In this document: positions 18,929-26,058 of the stretch, piece after piece
How the letters are laid out: every line of letters begins with the position of its first letter
Numbering within the stretch: the first letter of the stretch is position 1
Source: Chryseobacterium sp. S0630
GTDB lineage: Bacteria > Bacteroidota > Bacteroidia > Flavobacteriales > Weeksellaceae
DNA length: 35,851 nt
Reading direction: 5' to 3'
Assembly (NCBI RefSeq): GCF_024158915.1
Contig: NZ_JAMZGF010000055.1
Span: forward strand, 1-35,851
The notes under the pieces: generated by a model
Databases searched by the model: none
What the model was told of the DNA's origin: nothing
Seen by the model: the letters and a program-made list of their open reading frames with translations, nothing else
Program-made: the position numbers and the translations under genes

Positions 18929-20035
18929 ATGAAAAAATTATTCACACTCACTTTAGTATTGAGCTTTATATTCAATATGGCACAGACAGACTATCATTTT
19001 CCCGAAGAATCTTCAAAACATGAAGGAACATGGCTGCAATGGCCGCATCATTATCAACACGGAATGACTTACCGTAAAAGGGTAGAACAGACATGGGTAG
19101 ACATGACAAAAGCCCTTCAGTCGGGTGAGAAAGTTCACATTATTGCCTATAATAATGAAGAGAAAAACAGAATTATCCGCCTTTTGGAAGAGAATAAAGT
19201 TCCAATGAAAAATGTTGATTTCAAAGTGTATCCTACCGATGATGTATGGATCAGAGATAACGGACCTATTTTCGTAAAAGATAAGAAAGGAAATGTTCTC
19301 ATTGAAGATTGGGGATTCAATGGCTGGGGCGAAAAATTTGATTTTGAAAACTGTGATGAAATTCCACAAAAGATAGGAGCAGATCTGGGTATAAAAGTAA
19401 TTGACCTGAATGAAGAAATGGTGAATGAAGGAGGATCTGTGGAAACGGATGGAAACGGAGTTTTAATGGCTTGTAAAAGCTCAGTCATCAGTCAGAAAAA
19501 AGGAGCTACCAGAAATAAAGATATCACGCAGGAAGAAGCTGAAGAAATGTTTGAAACCTACTACGGAGTTTCAAAAGTGATCTGGCTGGACGGAGTAACA
19601 GGATTAGATGTTACCGATATGCACATCGATGGTTTTATGAAATTTATCAACCATAATACCATGATTACCATGAAAGAAGATGACCTTCTTGATCTTGGGC
19701 TTTCGGAGAAAGATGTCAATACACTTTATACAGCCACTAATGTAAACGGGAAAGAATATAAAAAAGTTTACGTTCCTGCTACCAAAAACAAAGTGAAAAC
19801 AGCCTACGGAAAACAACTTGACGAAAAAGGGTCTTATGTAAACTATTACGTAGCTAATACAGTGGTATTGGTTCCTAACTATGGAGATCCGAATGATACC
19901 ATTGCCAATAAGATTATCCAGGATCAGTATCCGGATAGAAAAGTAATAGGAATAGATGTAAGAAACCTGTATGAAAACGGAGGAATGGTTCACTGTGTAA
20001 CCCAACAGCAACCTGCCGGAAATCCAGCAAGATAA
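18929..20035 (+). CDS. Agmatine deiminase / Porphyromonas-type peptidylarginine deiminase family, exported
   Basis: Protein of 368 residues in the guanidino-group-modifying fold. Family residues are present: the early EGTWLQWP, the Asp motif DDVWIRDNGPIF (about residues 103-115), NEGGSVETDGNG, the catalytic His in DMHIDGF (His232) and the nucleophile Cys356 in GGMVHCVTQQQP. Cytosolic agmatine deiminase converts agmatine to N-carbamoylputrescine; the related Porphyromonas enzyme citrullinates peptidyl-arginine. This copy begins with a signal peptide (MKKLFTLTLVLSFIFNMAQ), so it should act outside the cytoplasm, unlike classical AguA, and no aguB lies beside it. Substrate is therefore open between free agmatine and protein arginine. 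It lacks a type IX sorting tail. Confidence 0.88.
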   Translation: MKKLFTLTLVLSFIFNMAQTDYHFPEESSKHEGTWLQWPHHYQHGMTYRKRVEQTWVDMTKALQSGEKVHIIAYNNEEKNRIIRLLEENKVPMKNVDFKVYPTDDVWIRDNGPIFVKDKKGNVLIEDWGFNGWGEKFDFENCDEIPQKIGADLGIKVIDLNEEMVNEGGSVETDGNGVLMACKSSVISQKKGATRNKDITQEEAEEMFETYYGVSKVIWLDGVTGLDVTDMHIDGFMKFINHNTMITMKEDDLLDLGLSEKDVNTLYTATNVNGKEYKKVYVPATKNKVKTAYGKQLDEKGSYVNYYVANTVVLVPNYGDPNDTIANKIIQDQYPDRKVIGIDVRNLYENGGMVHCVTQQQPAGNPAR

Positions 20036-20067
20036 ATTCAAATAACAAAATAATTTTTTTACATCAG

Positions 20068-20111
20068 TCAGGTAGAATCAATTGAATAAATTAATTCCAC
20101 CTGATTTTTTT
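20068..20111 (+). terminator. Intrinsic terminator after the deiminase gene
   Basis: TCAGGT and GAAT (20068-20078, one mismatch between them) pair with ATTC and ACCTGA (20094-20104), followed by seven T. It closes the barrel-deiminase transcript. Confidence 0.85.
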
Positions 20112-20271
20112 ATCATAACAAATCACAGAATCCAAAGGATTTTTCGGTTATTTTTCGTATATTGGTAAGAGGTTATATTTCAAATTCAGGTGAATATTAT
20201 AATCTGTTTGAAATACCTGCGGAGAAGCCGAAAACCGTTACAAAAAGTAGGCAGGACCAAAAAAGACACCT

Positions 20272-20904
20272 ATGGCCAATTTATTTCAAACCTTTACCAA
20301 TACAGTAAAACATTGGTATATTCCATTAATCTTCGGAATTCTTTTCCTTATCTGTGGTTTTTATGTATTCAGTGTACCTTTAGCAACGTATGTTACCCTT
20401 TCTGTTTTTTTCAGTGTTTCATTCCTGTTTTCAGGAATTACAGAGATATTCTTTTCCTTACAAAACAGTAAATCCTTGCAGGGTTGGGGCTGGTTTTTGG
20501 TAAGCGGATTACTAACAACCGCAATAGGAGTTTATCTTATCGCAAATCCTCAGATTTCAATGACAGTACTTCCATTTGTGATCGGATTTACTTTGCTGTT
20601 CCGTTCTTTTCAATTATTAGGTTTTGCATTTGACCTGAAGAGTATGAGAATAATGAGTTGGGGAAATGTAGCCCTTGCCAGTGTCGGAGGAATTATCTTT
20701 TCTCTACTGCTCATATTTAATCCGGTGTTTACAGGATTCTCATTGGTTACCCTTACCGGTGTTGCTTTTATCTTCATGGGAATTGCTTCCATTATGCTCG
20801 CTCTGGATTTAAGAAAAGTCAAAAAAATTCCGGGAAAAATAAGTCAGGAATTAAGAGAAAGAATCAAATCTATCCAGGAAGAAATTGATGATCTAAAAAA
20901 ATAA
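20272..20904 (+). CDS. HdeD/DUF308 family membrane protein
   Basis: Protein of 210 residues with six predicted membrane helices arranged as paired hairpins, each starting with a motif like WYIPLIFGILFLICGFYVF or GWFLVSGLLTTAIGVYLI, then a charged coiled tail (ISQELRERIKSIQEEIDDLKK). This is the HdeD (DUF308) pattern. E. coli HdeD is linked to acid resistance at high cell density; function in flavobacteria is not established. The ATG chosen precedes the first helix directly. The 236-base gap upstream carries an inverted repeat TTTCAAA/TTTGAAA and no clear promoter box. A bidirectional terminator follows. Confidence 0.85.
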   Translation: MANLFQTFTNTVKHWYIPLIFGILFLICGFYVFSVPLATYVTLSVFFSVSFLFSGITEIFFSLQNSKSLQGWGWFLVSGLLTTAIGVYLIANPQISMTVLPFVIGFTLLFRSFQLLGFAFDLKSMRIMSWGNVALASVGGIIFSLLLIFNPVFTGFSLVTLTGVAFIFMGIASIMLALDLRKVKKIPGKISQELRERIKSIQEEIDDLKK

Positions 20905-20925
20905 ATTTTATTAAATCAATAAACA

Positions 20926-20955
20926 AAACCATCCTAGAAAAGGATGGTTTTTATT
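20926..20955. terminator. Bidirectional terminator between convergent genes
   Basis: AAACCATCCT (20926-20935) and AGGATGGTTT (20941-20950) are perfect complements around a five-base loop, with T-runs on both strands. It can serve the HdeD-like gene (plus) and the T9SS protein gene (minus). Confidence 0.92.
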
Positions 20956-20980
20956 TTAAGTAAGGCAAATATCTGTTTTT

Positions 20981-22516
20981 TTATTTCTTTATTAATTTTA
21001 AAGATTGTTTGTCTCCTTTTTTAGTTTCAAACCAGATCATATAATTCCCTTTTTCTAATTTCTGAATATTCATTTGTTCATTGAATATTGAAAAACCACT
21101 CTGAATTTTTTTCCCGGACATATCAAAAATACTGTACTCAAAACTTTCATTACTCTGTTTTTTATTTTGTATGGTAATATGATCCCCGGCTGGATTAGGA
21201 TAAAGGGTAAAAGTATTATAATCTTTCAAAGAAACATTGTCAATTCCTAGAAAACCACTGTTAAACTTCGTCAAAAAAGATTTATCACCATGTGTTACAC
21301 TGCCTCCGGAATAGCAAAGCACAAGTGAACCATCATTCAGATTAAACAATTTATGAATATAATCGGCTCTTAACGAAGTAGTAGGAGGTGCTGCCATAAA
21401 ATATTGAAAGCCCGCACTTGAAGTAGTATAATCTACAGTTCCATTAGCATTCAGTCTTGTTACAAATAATTGTGCAATAAGATTCGGGGTACCATTGTAC
21501 ATATTCGTTATACCTCCTGTTACTACTATTTTTGAGTTGGGTAATACGGTAATTTGTCCCAATGACAATTGCTGCGCAGTAGTAAAATGATAATCAGGTG
21601 TTCTTCCGTTATTGGAGAATCCGGAAACAGAAGCGCCATCTGAAATTTGAATTTTAGACAAAAAGAAAGTATCTCTATATGTGGCATTTTTACTATGCAG
21701 TAATAAAATAGAATTATCGGTATAATTATATTCAAAATTGGTAGCAACAGAACCGGCTGTGTTAGGAATAAAAACAGAACCATTATTACCAAATGTAGTA
21801 TCATATGTTCCATCAGGTAGCCTTCTCTCGATGTACGAATCCTCTGTGTTGGTTAAAGTGTTGGTTTTGGTACCCGCCATTACCAGTTTTCCGTCATTTT
21901 GTATGTAGAATTTTTTAGGGTAAAATGTATTAAGCGATAACTTTCCATTGGTGCCGAAATTATTATCAATTACACCATTCTGGTTTACTTTTACCATATA
22001 AGAACCCATGTTGGAAATAAGAAGGAAACTGTTTCCATTCTGATCTACCGCAAAATCATTTACTGTACCATTTTGACTCACAGATTGAGTCGTAAAACCA
22101 TTGGTGCCAAAGCTTGTGTCCAGAGATCCGTCCAGATTAATTCTCGTTAAAAACCAATCATATAAGCTGTGAGTTGGCGTAGCGTTTACCCTTCCATAAA
22201 TCAATATTTTATTATTGCTTAAAATCATTCTTTTGACAGATTCACTTTTATCCAGTGAATTGCTGCCCATGTCATAATTCTTTTCTCCGAAAGTGGCGTC
22301 AAGAATTCCGCTTTGGTTTACTTTTCTGATGGTGATAGAACCTGTAGATGTTGCCGTAATGAATTGCCCATCCGGAAGCAATACGGCATCAGACATCAAA
22401 TCAAAATTATCAAACATACAATAACCGCCATTTCCGAAGGTAGGATCCGGGCTAAAGCTTTGGGCATTCAGAAAAATACTGATGATTGAAAAGAATAAGA
22501 AATAGTGTTTTTTCAT
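20981..22516 (-). CDS. Secreted protein with delta-60 repeats and type IX sorting domain
   Basis: Protein of about 511 residues. The ATG at 22516 gives a clean signal peptide (MKKHYFLFFSIISIFLNAQS); the frame extends 24 codons further to 22588, but that reaches the tRNA terminator and is rejected. The body has delta-60-type repeats with the core DxTFGxxG: PDPTFGNGG, LDATFGE, LDTSFGTNG, IDNNFGTNG and YDTTFGNNG, which likely fold as a propeller. The last 75 residues are a type A T9SS C-terminal domain: LYPNPAGDHITIQN, then IFDMSGKKI, GNYMIWFETKKG and LKLIKK. It should be exported by Sec, moved through the type IX system and attached to the surface or released. Its role beyond that is unknown. 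Confidence 0.9.
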   Translation of the reverse strand: MKKHYFLFFSIISIFLNAQSFSPDPTFGNGGYCMFDNFDLMSDAVLLPDGQFITATSTGSITIRKVNQSGILDATFGEKNYDMGSNSLDKSESVKRMILSNNKILIYGRVNATPTHSLYDWFLTRINLDGSLDTSFGTNGFTTQSVSQNGTVNDFAVDQNGNSFLLISNMGSYMVKVNQNGVIDNNFGTNGKLSLNTFYPKKFYIQNDGKLVMAGTKTNTLTNTEDSYIERRLPDGTYDTTFGNNGSVFIPNTAGSVATNFEYNYTDNSILLLHSKNATYRDTFFLSKIQISDGASVSGFSNNGRTPDYHFTTAQQLSLGQITVLPNSKIVVTGGITNMYNGTPNLIAQLFVTRLNANGTVDYTTSSAGFQYFMAAPPTTSLRADYIHKLFNLNDGSLVLCYSGGSVTHGDKSFLTKFNSGFLGIDNVSLKDYNTFTLYPNPAGDHITIQNKKQSNESFEYSIFDMSGKKIQSGFSIFNEQMNIQKLEKGNYMIWFETKKGDKQSLKLIKK

Positions 22517-22573
22517 AGTTATAGTTTTTAAATAATTTATTCTGAATTTGTTCAGAAATAAAGGATAGTAATA

Positions 22574-22606
22574 AAAAACAAAAACCACCCTTAAAAAGAG
22601 TGGTTT
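22574..22606 (-). terminator. Intrinsic terminator of tRNA-Gln
   Basis: On the minus strand AAACCAC (22606-22600) pairs with GTGGTTT (22588-22582), followed by a T-rich run. It begins two bases after the tRNA discriminator base. Confidence 0.85.
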
Positions 22607-22607
22607 G

Positions 22608-22678
22608 TAGACTCACAGGGATTCGAACCCCAGATGACTGAACCAAAATCAGTAGTGTTACCGCTACACCATGAGTCT
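22608..22678 (-). tRNA. tRNA-Gln (anticodon TTG)
   Basis: Minus-strand cloverleaf: acceptor AGACTCA (22678-22672) with TGAGTCT (22615-22609), D-arm GTGT-AGCGGTA-ACAC, anticodon stem ACTGA/TCAGT around loop TTTTGGT (anticodon TTG, reading CAA), and a T-arm with the GGTTCGAATCC core. The discriminator base is A. CCA is not encoded. A promoter and a terminator frame the gene, so it is a stand-alone unit. This is the only tRNA I find in the window. Confidence 0.95.
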
Positions 22679-22694
22679 GTTTGTTTTAGTGGTG

Positions 22695-22724
22695 CAAATT
22701 TACAGCTTTTTTCTTTATATACAA
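22695..22724 (-). promoter_or_regulatory. Promoter of tRNA-Gln
   Basis: Minus strand TTG (22724-22722), a 19-base spacer, then TAAATTTG (22702-22695), matching both Bacteroidota boxes. The tRNA 5' end is 17 bases downstream. Confidence 0.75.
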
Positions 22725-22776
22725 GAACTTTTTGAAATTTTTTTTAAATTTACTGTAGAATTTATTTACGGAAAAT

Positions 22777-23805
22777 ATGCTGATAGACTTCAATAATCTC
22801 AATATTAATCAATTATCATTCGGTACCGAATTTGAAAAGAAAGTGAAAATTTTTCTGGAAGAATGGTTTTCAGAAAAAAAAGGAGTAAATGTCCAGACTT
22901 CAGGTTCTACAGGAGTGCCGAAAATTTTTGAAATTGAAAAAAAGAAAATGGTCAACTCTGCAGTCATGACCTGTAATTTTTTAGGATTAAAAGAAGGCGA
23001 TACCGCATTACTCTGCCTGCCTGTGGAATATATCTCTGGGAAAATGATGATTGTGCGATCTATAGAAAGGAAATTACAATTAAAAATCGCTGACCCTTCT
23101 TTAAAACCTGTTGAAGATCTGGATGAAGAAATAGACTTTTGTGCGATGACACCGCTTCAGGTAGAAAACTCACTGGAAAAGCTTCATCTGATTAAAAACC
23201 TGATTATTGGAGGTGCCGCCGTTTCAGAAAGCCTGAAAAATAAAATTCTGCAGATGAACCTTAGTGCTTCAAACCGTATTTTTGAAACCTATGGAATGTC
23301 TGAAACCCTTTCCCATATTGGTTTAAAACAATTGATGCCTGAGCAGGAAGATTATTTCACCGTTTTTGAAAAGGTATCCATTTCTTTGGATGAGAGAGGT
23401 TGTCTGAAGATCTTTGCTCCGAATGTAAATACTGAAGAATTGCAGACTAATGATTTAGTTAACATTAAGAATGAAAAACAGTTTAAATTTCTAGGAAGAA
23501 TTGACAATGTGATTAATTCCGGAGGCGCAAAGATTTTTCCTGAAACTCTTGAAGCTTTGGTAAAAAAGGAACTCCCGAACGAAGCCATATTTGTAGGACT
23601 GCCGGATGAAAGTTTGGGTCAGAAATTGATATTGGTTTTAGAAGGAGATGAATCTGCTGAGATCATAAAAAAAGTCTCAGAAATTCCATTTGAGAAAAAC
23701 TTTCACAGACCGAAAGAAATTATTTTCATCAATAAAATTCCTAGAACTCCCAATGGGAAGGTCAACAGATTAGAACTGTATAAAAGTATTAATGCCAGCC
23801 TTTAG
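22777..23805 (+). CDS. menE: MenE-like o-succinylbenzoate-CoA ligase, short form
   Basis: ANL-superfamily (AMP-forming) ligase of 342 residues, shorter than the 450-490 residues of most MenE proteins, as is usual in Bacteroidetes. The P-loop-like motif is QTSGSTGVPK (about residues 45-55); other motifs are IFETYGMSETLSHIGLK (A5) and LGRIDNVINSGGAKIFPETL (A7/A8), and the C-terminal catalytic Lys lies in PRTPNGKVNRLEL (A10). It should activate o-succinylbenzoate with CoA in menaquinone synthesis in the cytoplasm; menaquinone would feed the respiratory chain that ends in the cbb3 oxidase here. No other men genes are in the window. A 34-base gap to arfB suggests joint transcription. A different acyl-CoA ligase role cannot be excluded. 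Confidence 0.85.
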   Translation: MLIDFNNLNINQLSFGTEFEKKVKIFLEEWFSEKKGVNVQTSGSTGVPKIFEIEKKKMVNSAVMTCNFLGLKEGDTALLCLPVEYISGKMMIVRSIERKLQLKIADPSLKPVEDLDEEIDFCAMTPLQVENSLEKLHLIKNLIIGGAAVSESLKNKILQMNLSASNRIFETYGMSETLSHIGLKQLMPEQEDYFTVFEKVSISLDERGCLKIFAPNVNTEELQTNDLVNIKNEKQFKFLGRIDNVINSGGAKIFPETLEALVKKELPNEAIFVGLPDESLGQKLILVLEGDESAEIIKKVSEIPFEKNFHRPKEIIFINKIPRTPNGKVNRLELYKSINASL

Positions 23806-23839
23806 TATTGAGATCATTTTTTGATTAAAAAATAAAACA

Positions 23840-24232
23840 ATGAAAGACTTTTCAAAAGAACTCAGCTTCAAAACTTCCCGCAGCAGCGGGGCAGGAGGAC
23901 AGAATGTGAATAAAGTGGAGACTGCCGTTACCGTACTTTGGAAAGTAGATGCTTCAGAATTTTTTAATGAAGATGAAAAAGTATTGATTCAGCATAAACT
24001 GAAAAACAGAATCAATGCAGATGGCTTTTTATTCCTCTCAGTTTCTGAAAGCAGAACACAGCTGATGAATAAGAATAAAGCCATTGAAAAAATAATTGAA
24101 ATTGTAAACAAAGCACTCATTGTTCCCAAAAAGAGAACCGCAACTAAACCCTCAAAAGGACAGAAACAAAAAAGACTCGATAATAAGAAAAAGCTTTCTG
24201 ACAAAAAAGAAAACAGACGTTTCAGGTTTTAA
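23840..24232 (+). CDS. arfB: Alternative ribosome-rescue factor ArfB (peptidyl-tRNA hydrolase)
   Basis: Protein of 130 residues. Near the N-terminus it has the catalytic GGQ at residues 19-21 in the context RSSGAGGQNVNKVETAV, typical of ArfB (YaeJ) and not of release factors, which are far longer. The C-terminal third is a basic tail (KKRTATKPSKGQKQKR, then KKKLSDKKENRRFRF) that in ArfB enters the empty mRNA channel of stalled ribosomes. It hydrolyses peptidyl-tRNA on non-stop complexes. It probably shares a transcript with menE. Length and both motifs are as expected for the family. Confidence 0.95.
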   Translation: MKDFSKELSFKTSRSSGAGGQNVNKVETAVTVLWKVDASEFFNEDEKVLIQHKLKNRINADGFLFLSVSESRTQLMNKNKAIEKIIEIVNKALIVPKKRTATKPSKGQKQKRLDNKKKLSDKKENRRFRF

Positions 24233-24263
24233 TTGGTTTCTCCAGCAGAAAACTTTACTTTTG
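24233..24263 (+). promoter_or_regulatory. Promoter of the outer-membrane barrel gene
   Basis: TTG (24233-24235), a 20-base spacer and TACTTTTG (24256-24263) match the Bacteroidota -33/-7 pair. It begins one base after the arfB stop. It rules out the TTG at 24233 as a start codon and supports ATG at 24281. Confidence 0.75.
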
Positions 24264-24280
24264 CCGGAAATTTTAAAACC

Positions 24281-24922
24281 ATGATAAAAAAATTAATCTT
24301 GGCTGGAGTATTCTCAATCTCCGCCATGTCTTTCGCTCAGAAATTTTCTATCAGACCTTCCGTAGGGTATGCATGGAGAACAGCAAAAACAATTTCCGGA
24401 CTTAGCAAGGAAGAAAAAGACTATGTAAAAGACCTTAAAAACGGACTGAACTTTGATATCGCAGCCCATTATGAGGTAAATAACGGGTTTGGGCTTGGTT
24501 TAAAATATTCTCATTACAGCGCATCCAGTGACGGGTTTTTGCTTGGCTATGTAAACGGAATGCCTGTATCTGTTCCTGTGACTACAAAGGATAATATTAC
24601 TTTTTTTGGAGTTTCCGGACTTATTTCAAATGATAATTCGCCTACCAGACATAAAGTATTTGCAGATATTGCATTGGGAGTACTTTCTTATACTACCAAA
24701 ACTGGAGATGTAAAAGGTACAGGAAGTACTTTCGGGGCAGAAATTGATCTTGGTTACCGATATCAGATCAGTAAAAACTTCCTTATTGGGCCAAAAGTTG
24801 GTTTAAGTGGCGGTACTCTGAACAAAATGAAGTTTAACGGAGTAACCTATAAATTTGATGATGATCAAAAAGAAGGTTTACATAGAGTTTCTTTAAGTGC
24901 AGCCGCTACATTCCGTTTTTAA
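24281..24922 (+). CDS. Outer-membrane beta-barrel protein
   Basis: Protein of 213 residues. The ATG at 24281 gives a signal peptide (MIKKLILAGVFSISAMSFAQ) cut near AQK; the extra 16 codons upstream lie in the promoter. The mature part alternates Gly and aromatic residues (IRPSVGYAWRT, NNGFGLGLKYSHYSASS, GAEIDLGYRYQISKNFLIGP) and ends with ATFRF, a good barrel C-terminal signature ending in Phe. This is the OmpW/OprF-like small barrel type common in flavobacteria; the cargo or ligand is unknown. A damaged copy of its last codons lies 1.1 kb downstream (25998-26032). No terminator follows it directly. Confidence 0.88.
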   Translation: MIKKLILAGVFSISAMSFAQKFSIRPSVGYAWRTAKTISGLSKEEKDYVKDLKNGLNFDIAAHYEVNNGFGLGLKYSHYSASSDGFLLGYVNGMPVSVPVTTKDNITFFGVSGLISNDNSPTRHKVFADIALGVLSYTTKTGDVKGTGSTFGAEIDLGYRYQISKNFLIGPKVGLSGGTLNKMKFNGVTYKFDDDQKEGLHRVSLSAAATFRF

Positions 24923-24934
24923 GCTGTATCTTTG
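24888..24934 (+). repeat. Left copy of a 47-base imperfect direct duplication
   Basis: Aligns without gaps to 25998-26044 with 38 of 47 identical bases; the core TACATTCCGTTTTTAAG is exact. It covers the last codons and stop of the barrel gene and the TATCTTTG box after it. Confidence 0.8.
24927..24934 (+). promoter_or_regulatory. -7 box ahead of the sORF and Rnk-like gene
   Basis: TATCTTTG fits TAnnTTTG, just after the barrel stop. Transcription would start near 24942, giving a leader of about 270 bases before the Rnk-like ATG. No good -33 TTG is visible, since the upstream region is coding. Confidence 0.5.
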
Positions 24935-24956
24935 TTTGAATTAATAATAATTGATT

Positions 24957-25070
24957 ATGACAGCAACAATCTTTTTATCTGCAGAATATCGCCGGTCAGG
25001 ATTGCTGCTGTCTTTACTTTATCTTCATACAGATTCTTTTCTGAAAAGTTCTAAGGACTTTATCAATTAA
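24957..25070 (+). CDS. Possible 37-codon leader or small ORF
   Basis: The ATG lies 23 bases after a TATCTTTG box, and the frame runs 37 codons to TAA. The peptide begins MTATIFLSAEYRRSGLLL and is partly hydrophobic, then polar. It is followed two bases later by a perfect seven-base stem (25072-25094). The arrangement resembles a leader peptide with an attenuator, but a frame this short can occur by chance and I recognise no family. Confidence 0.25.
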   Translation: MTATIFLSAEYRRSGLLLSLLYLHTDSFLKSSKDFIN

Positions 25071-25071
25071 G

Positions 25072-25094
25072 CCCTGTCAGGATCCAAGACAGGG
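25072..25094 (+). other. Hairpin in the leader of the Rnk-like gene
   Basis: CCCTGTC (25072-25078) and GACAGGG (25088-25094) are perfect complements around a nine-base loop. No T-run follows directly, so it is not a standard terminator. It lies 116 bases before the Rnk-like ATG. Confidence 0.5.
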
Positions 25095-25210
25095 AATCTT
25101 TCCGGATTTTATGTATTACTTTTTTTGCAGTTTTCTATAGAAGATGGCTGTTATATGCCTGTATTCTACATTGGATCATCAAGGAATAACTGCATTTTAA
25201 TTCAAAAAAA

Positions 25211-25600
25211 ATGAAGAACATGTCCAATCATATTATTGTAACCACCGGAATTTATGACGCTATAAAAGATACACTCAGAAGAAAAAAAGTGAGTATCGGA
25301 GAAGAAAAGAGATTAGCTGAAGAGCTTAGAAAGGCAAAACAAGTGCTGAGAAGAGATCTTCCTGCCGATATTGTAACGGTTGAAAGAAAAGTAACATTAA
25401 AAGACCATACATTAGATTTTGAGCACGAATATATTTTTGTGGCGTCTACCAAAGAAAAGCTTAAAAAAAATAAACATTCCATCCTGTCGGATATTGCGCT
25501 TGCAGTAGTAGGGTATAAAGTAGGAGATATTATCAACTGGCCTTTCAAAGACGGAGAAAGAAAAATCGAAATCCTGAAAGTGGAAAGCTGGGAAGGATAA
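25211..25600 (+). CDS. GreA/GreB C-terminal domain protein, Rnk-like
   Basis: Protein of 129 residues. The C-terminal half (about 55-129) matches the GreA/GreB C-terminal FKBP-like fold: the pattern SDIALAVVGYKVGDIINWPF followed by GERKIEILKVE corresponds to the region that docks on the RNA polymerase secondary channel rim. The N-terminal segment (about 10-50) is charged and helical but much shorter than a GreA coiled coil, as in Rnk (regulator of nucleoside diphosphate kinase). So it likely binds RNA polymerase and may compete with Gre factors rather than induce transcript cleavage. ATG at 25211 or 25220 could be used. The gene lies between two copies of a 47-base duplication, which suggests that this stretch was inserted or rearranged. 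Confidence 0.75.
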   Translation: MKNMSNHIIVTTGIYDAIKDTLRRKKVSIGEEKRLAEELRKAKQVLRRDLPADIVTVERKVTLKDHTLDFEHEYIFVASTKEKLKKNKHSILSDIALAVVGYKVGDIINWPFKDGERKIEILKVESWEG

Positions 25601-25634
25601 ATTTCTGTGAATATTATTAAGTTGAATGATAATG

Positions 25635-25666
25635 AAAGCGTGGCTCATTTTGGGCTGCGCTTTTTT
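25635..25666 (+). terminator. Intrinsic terminator after the Rnk-like gene
   Basis: AAAGCG pairs with CGCTTT, and inner GCTC with GGGC, separated by a small internal loop; a run of six T follows. It is 35 bases past the stop. Confidence 0.75.
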
Positions 25667-25680
25667 ATAAATTTTTAATG

Positions 25681-25947
25681 TTGGAAAACGCAAAGTCGCA
25701 AATTTTTTGACATGGTTCCTGCTTTAAGGCGTGAGGATTTTACCTTCGATAAAATTTTATATTGTATAATATATTTTTTATCACACACTAATTTTTTAAA
25801 TAGTATAAAAATCTGTGTGATTTGTGTGATCTGTGCGAAAATGATACTTTCCCTTGCTGAAAATCTAATATTGAGCGAAGTTGAAATATTCTTACGTCTT
25901 AAATATTCACAAAGTTTTAAAACCCTTTGCACCCTTGCGTTTTCCAA
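25681..25947. repeat. Interspersed palindromic repeat, copy 1 (inverted orientation)
   Basis: Ends are perfect 13-base inverted repeats, TTGGAAAACGCAA (25681-25693) and TTGCGTTTTCCAA (25935-25947), extending to about 22 bases with three mismatches. The first 82 bases, read in reverse complement, closely match 27341-27420 and more loosely 29041-29118. The middle also has a segment like CTGTGTGATTTGTGTGATCTG, related to the ends of copy 2. Open frames on both strands here are unlike any protein and are not called. The 458-base gap 25601-26058 otherwise holds only a terminator, a duplication and a promoter. Confidence 0.8.
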
Positions 25948-25997
25948 CTTATATCTTCTCAATTTAACAAATGATAAAAAATACTTCTCTATCACAC

Positions 25998-26044
25998 TTT
26001 CTTCAAGTGCTTTGATTACATTCCGTTTTTAAGTTTTATCTTTG
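25998..26044 (+). repeat. Right copy of the 47-base imperfect duplication
   Basis: Same 47 bases as 24888-24934 with nine mismatches. It still reads SSALITFRF and stop in the frame matching SLSAAATFRF of the barrel protein, then continues into the TATCTTTG box that drives the next gene. It looks like a remnant of a second barrel-gene 3' end. Confidence 0.8.
26011..26044 (+). promoter_or_regulatory. Promoter of the deoxyhypusine-synthase-like gene
   Basis: TTTG (26011-26014), a 22-base spacer and TATCTTTG (26037-26044) match the Bacteroidota boxes. The ATG is 15 bases downstream, so the leader is very short. Confidence 0.7.
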
Positions 26045-26058
26045 CAAAAATTTAAAAA

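Noticed and set aside
20157..20271. A riboswitch in the leader of the HdeD-like gene
   Set aside because: The region has a TTTCAAA/TTTGAAA inverted repeat, but I could not match any known riboswitch core or see a terminator-antiterminator pair.
22517..22588. N-terminal extension of the T9SS protein
   Set aside because: It would begin inside the tRNA-Gln terminator and delay the clear signal peptide that starts at 22516.
25675..26032. Open frames of about 106 codons on both strands in the repeat region
   Set aside because: They lie inside the palindromic repeat and the duplicated barrel remnant, mirror each other on the two strands and have no protein-like pattern; only the last codons of the plus frame reflect an old gene end.
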